Positions 30,369 to 37,062 of a stretch of DNA of 38,862 bases are shown piece by piece. How positions within the stretch are numbered: position 1 is the stretch's first letter; each line of letters begins with the position of its first letter. The position numbers were made by a program, and so were the translations under genes. Source of the DNA: Bacteroidales bacterium UBA3810 (GTDB taxonomy: Bacteria > Bacteroidota > Bacteroidia > Bacteroidales > Paludibacteraceae); NCBI GenBank assembly GCA_002368645.1, contig DFEE01000011.1:1-38862 (forward strand), written 5' to 3'. Under the pieces are notes generated by a model that was not told where the DNA came from, made no database searches, and saw only the letters and a program-made list of their open reading frames with translations.

Positions 30369-32666
30369 ATGAATAAAGTATTATCTAAAAAATTTCATTC
30401 TGAAAATGTAGTGGAGCTCGTTGTTGAAGCTCCACTCATTGCTCAATCGCGCCGGGCTGGACACTTCGTCATTGTCCGCGTGGATAAACAATCCGAGCGA
30501 GTCCCGCTCACTATCGCCGATGCCGATATTGAAAAAGGCACTATCACACTCGTTGCACAACGCGTTGGTGTATCCACGGCAAAATTTGCTGCACTCGAAC
30601 CCGGAGACTATATCCAAGACGTTGTCGGACCGCTCGGCAAAGCCACCGACATTCAACTATTCGGTACCGTCGTTCTCGCCTGCGGTGGCGTTGGTGCAGC
30701 GCCTACTTATCCTATCGCACAAGCCCTCAAAGCCAAAGGAAACCGCGTCATAACGGTTCTTGCTGCACGCAATGAATCTTTGCTCTTGATGAAAGAACAA
30801 TTGGCTTCTACCTCTGACGAAATGATTATCATGACCGATGATGGCTCAGCCGGACAAAAAGGCGTTGTCACTCTCGGCGTTGAACAAGTCATTCAGCGCG
30901 AAAAAGTCGATAAGGTTATCACTATCGGACCTGCTATCATGATGAAGTTCGTTGCCCTCACAACGGCTAAATACAATATCCCCACGGACGCTTCTCTCAA
31001 TACCATTATGGTGGACGGAACCGGTATGTGCGGTGCTTGTCGTATAACCTTGGACGGCGAAACAAAATTTGTCTGCGTGGACGGACCGGAGTTTGATGCA
31101 CATAAAGTCAACTGGGACGAAATGATGTCACGTATGCGCTCCTATAAACCCGAAGAAGTGGAAGCTTACGAAAACTATCAACGCCCCGCCTTGACGGCTA
31201 AAGAACGTGCGGCTATTCCTCGAGTCAAAATGCCTGAACTCGACCCTGTCATTCGCGCCAAATCATTACACGCAGAAGTTAATATCGGACTCACATTTGA
31301 TCAAGCACTCACGGAAGCTACACGATGCCTTGATTGCAAAAATCCTACTTGCGTCACCGGATGCCCTGTGAACATCAATATCCCTGCCTTTATTCACCAA
31401 GTAACACTTGGTCATATAGATAAGGCATTCGATATCATACACGAGTCCTCTTCACTTCCCGCTGTTTGCGGACGCGTTTGCCCGCAGGAAAGACAATGCG
31501 AGGCGCAGTGTATCTACAATAAAATGCACAAAGAGCCTATTGCTATCGGTTATCTGGAGCGCTTCGTCGCAGACCACGCCTCCAATAATGCGTCCGATCT
31601 GCGTCCTGACTCCATCGGGTGCTCATCGGGTGCTCATCGGGTGCTCATCGGGTGCTCATCGGGTGCTGAACGAAAGATAGAGCATACATCCATAAAGGAT
31701 AAAGTAGCCATCGTCGGTTCAGGACCTGCCGGATTGACCGCTGCAGGCGATCTCGCTAAATACGGCTATGACGTCACTGTTTTTGAAGCATTACACGAAT
31801 TGGGAGGTGTCCTCCGCTACGGAATACCCGAATACCGTCTGCCCAATTCCATCCTCGATAAAGAGATTGAAGGTCTACGCCAATTAGGCGTAAATTTCCT
31901 CACCGATACCATCATCGGTAAGACTCTTTCAATAGATAATCTCCATGAACAGGGATTTAAGGCCATTTTCGTTGGTTCTGGGGCAGGATTACCTAAGTTC
32001 ATGGGTATTCCTGGGGAAAACTTAAACGGAGTCCTCTCATCCAACGAATACCTCACGCGCGTCAATCTCATGGACGCTTCAAACCCCGCTACCGACACTC
32101 CGCTTTTATTAGGTAAGCGCGTTGCAGTCATCGGAGGAGGTAATACTGCCATGGATGCTGTCAGAACTGCTAAAAGACTCGGTGCGGAAAGAGCCACACT
32201 CGTTTATCGTCGCTCGGAAACAGAAATGCCGGCACGATTGGAAGAAGTTCATCATGCCAAAGATGAAGGTATTGAGTTCCTCACCCTCCATAATCCTATC
32301 GAATATAAGGCGGATGAAAACGGACGAGTAGCGCAAGCTGTACTTCAGGTGATGCAATTGGGAGAACCGGACGCATCCGGACGACGTAGCCCCGTACCCG
32401 TCGAAGGAAAATTAGTTACATTGGATGTCGATTTGGTTATTGTAGCTATTGGTGTTTCACCCAACCCGCTTATCCCACGTGCTGTAGAAGGATTGGAAAT
32501 ATCCAAAAAAGGCACTATCGTCGTTTCAGACCAATTACAATCTGCCATTCCTACTATTTTTGCAGGAGGAGATATTGTACGAGGAGGAGCTACGGTTATC
32601 TTAGCGATGTCTGATGGACGTAAAGCCGCTGCCTCCATCCACCAATTCTTAACAAATAAAGTATAA
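30369..32666 (+). CDS. Fused PyrK-like / GltD-like NAD(P)H oxidoreductase
   Basis: The 765-residue protein joins two flavoproteins. Residues 1 to about 270 resemble the FAD/Fe-S subunit PyrK/NfnA ('DYIQDVVGPLGKA', 'VVLACGGVGAAPTYPIAQAL', Cys-rich 'GTGMCGACRITL'). From about 290 it resembles NfnB/GltD: the 4Fe-4S helical part 'CLDCKNPTCVTGCPVNINIP', then 'VAIVGSGPAGLTAAGDLAKY' (FAD) and 'VAVIGGGNTAMDAVRTAKRL' (NADPH). Such fusions transfer electrons between NADH, NADPH and ferredoxin. An 11-bp tandem array encodes 'IGCSSGAHRVLIGCSSGA' in the linker before the FAD domain, making that linker unusually long. Confidence 0.92.
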   Translation: MNKVLSKKFHSENVVELVVEAPLIAQSRRAGHFVIVRVDKQSERVPLTIADADIEKGTITLVAQRVGVSTAKFAALEPGDYIQDVVGPLGKATDIQLFGTVVLACGGVGAAPTYPIAQALKAKGNRVITVLAARNESLLLMKEQLASTSDEMIIMTDDGSAGQKGVVTLGVEQVIQREKVDKVITIGPAIMMKFVALTTAKYNIPTDASLNTIMVDGTGMCGACRITLDGETKFVCVDGPEFDAHKVNWDEMMSRMRSYKPEEVEAYENYQRPALTAKERAAIPRVKMPELDPVIRAKSLHAEVNIGLTFDQALTEATRCLDCKNPTCVTGCPVNINIPAFIHQVTLGHIDKAFDIIHESSSLPAVCGRVCPQERQCEAQCIYNKMHKEPIAIGYLERFVADHASNNASDLRPDSIGCSSGAHRVLIGCSSGAERKIEHTSIKDKVAIVGSGPAGLTAAGDLAKYGYDVTVFEALHELGGVLRYGIPEYRLPNSILDKEIEGLRQLGVNFLTDTIIGKTLSIDNLHEQGFKAIFVGSGAGLPKFMGIPGENLNGVLSSNEYLTRVNLMDASNPATDTPLLLGKRVAVIGGGNTAMDAVRTAKRLGAERATLVYRRSETEMPARLEEVHHAKDEGIEFLTLHNPIEYKADENGRVAQAVLQVMQLGEPDASGRRSPVPVEGKLVTLDVDLVIVAIGVSPNPLIPRAVEGLEISKKGTIVVSDQLQSAIPTIFAGGDIVRGGATVILAMSDGRKAAASIHQFLTNKV
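31613..31667 (+). repeat. 11-bp tandem repeat inside the oxidoreductase gene
   Basis: Five exact copies of catcgggtgct start at 31613, 31624, 31635, 31646 and 31657. The unit is not a multiple of three, so three units make one 11-residue peptide period. Gain or loss of one unit shifts the frame before the FAD and NADPH domains. Confidence 0.97.
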
Positions 32667-32719
32667 GATTAATCTTTAAATCCTTAATGATATTATCTTC
32701 TACTATTTGTTGAAAACTA

Positions 32720-32750
32720 ATATAAGCCGCTTATTTGGAGCGGCTTATAT
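32720..32750. terminator. Stem-loop between convergent genes
   Basis: A perfect 12-bp stem (ATATAAGCCGCT 32720-32731 with its complement 32739-32750) has a 7-base loop. The following T-rich stretch is interrupted (tgttctt), so it may terminate or stabilise ends from both sides, between the oxidoreductase gene and corA. Confidence 0.65.
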
Positions 32751-32761
32751 TGTTCTTATTG

Positions 32762-32808
32762 GTGTTGATAATTATATGCTAACTTTCAAAACTCTGCTTT
32801 ATCAACAC
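32762..32808. other. Inverted pair of DnaA-box-like sequences
   Basis: GTGTTGATAA (32762-32771) and TTATCAACAC (32799-32808) are perfect complements, each containing TTATCAACA, one base from the DnaA consensus TTATCCACA. The surrounding 32760-32866 is very AT-rich. A 12-bp direct repeat, ttgttgaaaact, occurs at 32707-32718 and 32854-32865. These features are suggestive but too few for an origin call. Confidence 0.35.
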
Positions 32809-32866
32809 ATATTGATATTTATGAACAAGTTTAATAAAGCAATATTGATAATTTTGTTGAAAACTT

Positions 32867-33814
32867 CTATAACCACCTTTTTTTCTTGAAGATAAGTAAT
32901 ATGACGCTGATGAAAATAATCATCAGTACCAAGGTAAATCCGAATCCCTCTATCCAGTTCATCTTTGGTACATCAAGAAAGTTCATACCAAACATAGATG
33001 CTATCAGTGTTGGTGGCAGGAAAATAAGGTTAATAACCGTGAATATCTTAATGATTTTATTCTGCTCAATATTTACCAAACCTAAAAAGGTATCTTGCAG
33101 ATAATCTAACCTGTCAAAACCAAATCGGGTATAGTCTAATAACGAATTTATATCCTTGATAATCATAGTCAGGCGTGGCTGTAATTCATCTGGAATAAAA
33201 TCACATTTAAGCAGATTACTGATTACTCGTTGTTTATCAATAATGTTTTGTCGGATATTGGTTACCTTTTCTTGTAAGTCCTTAATCTGAATCAAGATAC
33301 CCTCATCCATCTCGTCGTTGGCATTGATTTTATTACTCAGCTCAGTAATCAAATCTGTTGTATTCTCAATCAAGTCCGCATCTTTCTCTACGCGTGTCTC
33401 CATAATAGCCACCATAACATGATAGCCGGACGGAAAATTACGGGCATTAACAAACATCTTTTTTACCGTCTCGGTAAAAGTACTCAGTTCAACATCCCTT
33501 GTTGTTACCAGAATATTGTTTTTGATAATGAAGTTGACAGGCTCAATATCATAATTCTCTTTCATGAAGTTGGAGTTTGCCACAATCGAGTCATCCGTCT
33601 GAATGTAACGAGACGACATCTCGATTTCTTCCATCTCTTCATCTTCCTGAATATCGATTTTAAGGAATCCCTCTAAGGTGTCCTCTGTCTTGTCACTTAC
33701 GTCCAACAAATCTATCCATATTATATCTTTCTTATCGAGCTGCTTTAAGGTAGCAATGCTCTTGGCGACTTTGATTTTATCGGCGTCTTTGTAAAATATC
33801 CTTAATTCTGACAT
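32867..33814 (-). CDS. corA: CorA-type magnesium/cobalt transporter
   Basis: A 315-residue protein with a long cytoplasmic funnel domain, coiled stalk helix (about 180-255) and two C-terminal membrane segments. The signature GMN is present in 'IASMFGMNFLDVPKMNW' at the end of the first membrane helix. It forms a pentameric Mg2+ channel in the inner membrane. The start overlaps the end of rsmA by 13 bases, so the two are co-transcribed. Confidence 0.96.
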   Translation of the reverse strand: MSELRIFYKDADKIKVAKSIATLKQLDKKDIIWIDLLDVSDKTEDTLEGFLKIDIQEDEEMEEIEMSSRYIQTDDSIVANSNFMKENYDIEPVNFIIKNNILVTTRDVELSTFTETVKKMFVNARNFPSGYHVMVAIMETRVEKDADLIENTTDLITELSNKINANDEMDEGILIQIKDLQEKVTNIRQNIIDKQRVISNLLKCDFIPDELQPRLTMIIKDINSLLDYTRFGFDRLDYLQDTFLGLVNIEQNKIIKIFTVINLIFLPPTLIASMFGMNFLDVPKMNWIEGFGFTLVLMIIFISVILLIFKKKRWL

Positions 33815-34572
33815 ACCTGTAACAATTTAGTTAGTTCTTGAAACTCTTCTACACCCAACTGTTCGGGTCGTTTTGTAAATAGCTCCTCTTGGAGAATAGG
33901 ATTACCTTTACCCGCTAAAACTTGAAGAGAATTTCTCAACTGTTTACGGCGCTGGTTAAAGGCGGTTTTAACGACTGTTTTGAATAACTTTTCATCACAG
34001 TCTAATTGTCGTCGTCGGTTGCGTGTCAGACGGATTACGGCAGATTGTACCTTTGGAGGCGGATTAAATAACTGAGCATCTACTGTAAATAAATACTCTA
34101 TGTCATACCACGCCTGCAGCAGTACACTCAATATGCCGTAAGCCTTCTTCCCCGGCTTGGAGGCAAGACGCTCTGCAACTTCTTTTTGCAGCATTCCGGA
34201 ACATACCGGTATGCGGTCTTTATACTCCAATACCTTGAAGAATATTTGACTGCTTATGTTGTAAGGATAATTGCCGATGATATTGAACGAACCCTCAGGG
34301 TATAGTTCATCCAAGTTCATCTTCAGAAAATCGGCTTCAATGACTTTTAATTCGGGATACCACTCACCGAGATACTCAACACTTTCATGGTCAAGTTCAA
34401 CAGCGGTAAGATCTATCTTTGGATTTCTCAGTAGATACTGAGTTAGAACACCCATACCCGGACCTATCTCTAAGACACGTCCGCTTTCTATGGTTTCAGC
34501 AATGCGTTGGGCGACACCCAAATCCCTCAAAAAGTGCTGACCCAGGCTCTTCTTGGCGCGTACTTGTTGCAT
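33802..34572 (-). CDS. rsmA: 16S rRNA adenine dimethyltransferase
   Basis: RsmA/KsgA, 256 residues: 'RAKKSLGQHFLRD', SAM site 'VLEIGPGMGVLTQYLL', and the catalytic 'FNIIGNYPYNISSQIFFKVL' with the NYPY motif. It dimethylates A1518 and A1519 of 16S rRNA during small-subunit assembly. It is the first gene of the rsmA-corA operon, driven by the promoter at 34662-34692. Confidence 0.97.
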   Translation of the reverse strand: MQQVRAKKSLGQHFLRDLGVAQRIAETIESGRVLEIGPGMGVLTQYLLRNPKIDLTAVELDHESVEYLGEWYPELKVIEADFLKMNLDELYPEGSFNIIGNYPYNISSQIFFKVLEYKDRIPVCSGMLQKEVAERLASKPGKKAYGILSVLLQAWYDIEYLFTVDAQLFNPPPKVQSAVIRLTRNRRRQLDCDEKLFKTVVKTAFNQRRKQLRNSLQVLAGKGNPILQEELFTKRPEQLGVEEFQELTKLLQVCQN

Positions 34573-34597
34573 TTTCGTGATAATCGTCCATAAAAAT

Positions 34598-34628
34598 TTG
34601 CGTAATTAAATTATTTTTTGTACTTTTG
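34598..34628 (+). promoter_or_regulatory. Promoter of the gtrA-DUF4139 operon
   Basis: TTG (34598-34600, context TTTGCG), 20 bases, TACTTTTG (34621-34628) followed by CA. Start site near 34634, about 53 bases before the ATG at 34687. An ACGGT/ACCGT hairpin (34630-34647) lies at the transcript's beginning. Confidence 0.78.
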
Positions 34629-34661
34629 CACGGTTTTTGACTACCGTTCCAAAAGTGGCTG

Positions 34662-34692
34662 CAAAAATATATAAAATTTTTGATATATGCAA
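34662..34692 (-). promoter_or_regulatory. Promoter of rsmA-corA
   Basis: Minus strand: TTG (34692-34690, context TTGCAT), 20 bases, TATTTTTG (34669-34662) followed by CA. Its -33 element lies inside the first codons of gtrA, and its start site near 34656 lies downstream of the gtrA start site, so the two promoters face each other. Confidence 0.75.
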
Positions 34693-35229
34693 AAAATTGT
34701 ACAAATAATTACAAAAATAATTGATTTTTTCTATTCTCCGTTCAAAAAATGGGTCCCTTCACTCACTTCTGTCGTCACGGAAGAGATTTTTAGATACGGC
34801 TTTTGCGGTACTGCCAATATGGTGTTTGACTGGGTACTATACTTTATTCTCTATAACTTTGTTGTAGGACATGAGCTGATTTATATTCCCCTCCCCTCCC
34901 TTGCTCAAAATCTAATCGGTCAATCGCTTTGCCTCACACCGCATATTGCCACCTTGTGCATTGTTTTTCCTATTACGTTGCTCACCGGTTTTTGGCTCAA
35001 TAAATATGTGACTTTCACGCAATCTGACCTCCATGGAGCTAAACAATTATTTCGCTATATCTTAATTGTGGCACTAAATTTGTTGGTGAACTATGTGGGG
35101 CTGAAACTTTGTGTCGAAATTTGGGGCTGGTACCCGACACCATCCAAGATGGTTATTACTCTACTGACGGTCATCATCTCCTTCTTCGGACAAAAGTATT
35201 TCTCCTTCCGTAAATCAATTAACGACTAA
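34687..35229 (+). CDS. GtrA family membrane protein
   Basis: The 180-residue protein has four membrane segments (about 36-58, 84-105, 120-142, 152-172) and the GtrA pattern 'FRYGFCGTANMVFDWVLYF', 'FWLNKYVTF', 'FGQKYFSFRK'. Family members help flip polyprenyl-linked sugars across the inner membrane or act with glycosyltransferases. The N-terminal 30-residue extension is amphipathic. It lies 13 bases before the DUF4139 gene. Confidence 0.9.
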   Translation: MQKIVQIITKIIDFFYSPFKKWVPSLTSVVTEEIFRYGFCGTANMVFDWVLYFILYNFVVGHELIYIPLPSLAQNLIGQSLCLTPHIATLCIVFPITLLTGFWLNKYVTFTQSDLHGAKQLFRYILIVALNLLVNYVGLKLCVEIWGWYPTPSKMVITLLTVIISFFGQKYFSFRKSIND

Positions 35230-35242
35230 ACAACGTACAACT

Positions 35243-36787
35243 ATGTTTTTACTTGCTGCTATTACTGCCGCCACTTTATTTCTTAATGGCGCAGAAATTC
35301 ATCAAACAGAGGCTCTTTCCCTTGCGAAAGGCATGAATGAAATCCGTGTTGAAGGCCTTTCGCCCTCTCTCAATCCTTCTTCAATCCAACTTTCCCTTAC
35401 CGGAGGTGCGGTTATTACTTCGTCCCAATTTATAACGGACTATCTCTCTTCTTCAGTTGCCCGACATGACGACTTGGAACAAACATTAGCTAATAAGAAA
35501 GCCCTTTTAACCGAACTTACTAATCAAGCTGCAACCAATCTGACCTCACTTTCGCTCTTGGAGTCCGGCGTGCGTGCATCTATGTCCTATGACAGAGTAA
35601 CCACCGCTACGGTTGACGCTAACCTCAAGTTCTATCAGTCTAAAGCCGCAGACCTTTATGCCCAAAAAATAACCTTGGATAACGCTATTGCTAAAACAAA
35701 AGAGGAAATAAAACAATTGGAGGCGCAGATAAAAGAGTCCTCAACGCAAGGCAAAACACGTTCAGGAGTCTTGCTCCTGACTGTTTCTTCCCCTAAGGCG
35801 CAGCGCCAACCTTTGGAAATCCGTTATTTCACACCCGAGGCTGCTTGGTCTATGCACTACGATATCAATGTGAAAGCTATCGGAGAACCTATTGAGTTAG
35901 TCAAGAAAGCACACGTCTCGCAGACTACGGGACTTGATTGGTCCACAGTGCGTTTGACGCTTTCTACCGCTACACCTATGCGCAATAACCAAGCACCGGA
36001 ACTGTCAACTTGGTTCATTAATAAGTACGAAAAACCACTTTATTTTGCCACTCGTGCCGCTAAAGTGGCCAATGCCTCTTTCGCTGCTATGGATAATATG
36101 GTGTTTGAGGAAGAAGCTGAAATGGCAACAATGGACGATTTTATTACAACCACAAAAAATGAGGTGGCGCTCGAGTATCATATTGATGTCCCCTATGATG
36201 TGCAAGGTAATGGAAAGGAACAGATTATTGCCTTGGGTACCGAGACCTTGGCTAATGTGGATTACGCCTATTATGTAGTGCCTAAAGTCAATACCGATGT
36301 CTTCCTTATCGCAGATCTTTCCCTTGCACCGGCTAATTCTACCTCCGGCGAAACAACTGCCTCTCCTCTTGCTCTCCTGCCGGGAGAAGCTTCTATCCAT
36401 TACAATGGTACCTATTTTGGTGAGACTTATTTGAATACCAATGCCCTTCATCTCACGCTCGGCACAGACCCGTCTATTCGTGTTAAACGAGAAAAGGTTC
36501 AAGACCTCACTGCCACCAAGGGTTCGACTACATCGCAGGCATTGACTTACAGGACATCAATCACAAATACCAAGACTACACCCGTTAAACTGATTGTCAA
36601 GGACCAATACCCCGTCTCGCAGAACAAGGATATTAAAGTCTCTCTCTTGGATAAAACGACTGCCGGTGCTGCCAATGACTCCGAGCGCGGACTCTTGACT
36701 TACACACTTTCATTATCTCCTGCCGAAACCCAATCTCTCCTACTTGACTATACTCTTCGTTATCCCAAAGACTGGACAATACGGTAG
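35243..36787 (+). CDS. DUF4139 domain protein (MuiA-like)
   Basis: The 514-residue protein starts with a short signal peptide (MFLLAAITAATLFLNGAEI). A DUF4140-like N-terminal domain (about 18-100), a coiled-coil stretch (about 135-170, 'TKEEIKQLEAQIKES') and a C-terminal DUF4139 beta-rich domain (about 190-514) follow. Motifs include 'YFTPEAAWSMHYDINVKA' and 'TGLDWSTVRLTLSTATP'. It is probably exported. The family is loosely linked to mucoidy or surface phenotypes, with no known reaction. A strong terminator follows 19 bases after the stop. Confidence 0.88.
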   Translation: MFLLAAITAATLFLNGAEIHQTEALSLAKGMNEIRVEGLSPSLNPSSIQLSLTGGAVITSSQFITDYLSSSVARHDDLEQTLANKKALLTELTNQAATNLTSLSLLESGVRASMSYDRVTTATVDANLKFYQSKAADLYAQKITLDNAIAKTKEEIKQLEAQIKESSTQGKTRSGVLLLTVSSPKAQRQPLEIRYFTPEAAWSMHYDINVKAIGEPIELVKKAHVSQTTGLDWSTVRLTLSTATPMRNNQAPELSTWFINKYEKPLYFATRAAKVANASFAAMDNMVFEEEAEMATMDDFITTTKNEVALEYHIDVPYDVQGNGKEQIIALGTETLANVDYAYYVVPKVNTDVFLIADLSLAPANSTSGETTASPLALLPGEASIHYNGTYFGETYLNTNALHLTLGTDPSIRVKREKVQDLTATKGSTTSQALTYRTSITNTKTTPVKLIVKDQYPVSQNKDIKVSLLDKTTAGAANDSERGLLTYTLSLSPAETQSLLLDYTLRYPKDWTIR

Positions 36788-36806
36788 AAGTTAAAGATAA
36801 GCCAAT

Positions 36807-36842
36807 AAAAAACGCACATAATCAGCATATGTGCGTTTTTTT
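36807..36842. terminator. Bidirectional Rho-independent terminator
   Basis: A perfect 14-bp stem (AAAAAACGCACATA 36807-36820 with its complement 36828-36841) has a 7-base loop. It gives a T run on both strands, ending the DUF4139 gene from the left and the outer-membrane barrel gene from the right. Confidence 0.95.
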
Positions 36843-36857
36843 GTATCTGTAGAGCCA

Positions 36858-37062
36858 CTAGAAAATGGCAGTGCTTGGCTCCGAACTGCCGCAGAAAAGG
36901 GTAATGCGTGCCGTTCCCGTTCGTGTGCGTGCATTTCGTGCCTTGGTAAAAATTAACAGAGGTATTGTCATGAATGTCGATGTGGTCACCGGCATAATAA
37001 TTTCCATGAAAATGGACTTGAAAATTTATAATTTTATCCTCAAATTGCCTATTTCGCACCAC
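36858..37062 (-). pseudogene. Possible small gene tail, frameshifted
   Basis: After the barrel gene, a GTG-started minus-strand frame from 37062 reads 'FHGNYYAGDHIDIHDNTSVN', a motif style that I associate with small mobile-element or repeat-type proteins. Continued in this frame, it runs straight through the terminator, which is unlikely. Moving one base forward near the TTTTTACC at about 36955 gives a frame that stops at TAG 36858-36860, right before the terminator. This fits one frameshift in an old 67-residue gene. It overlaps the barrel gene's end by 14 bases. Tentative. Confidence 0.3.

Noticed and set aside
32667..32866. Chromosomal origin of replication
   Set aside because: Only two near-consensus DnaA boxes and no dnaA or other origin genes; kept only as a low-interest finding.
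36005..36502. 165-codon minus-strand frame
   Set aside because: Opposite the DUF4139 gene, which is complete and has a family match.
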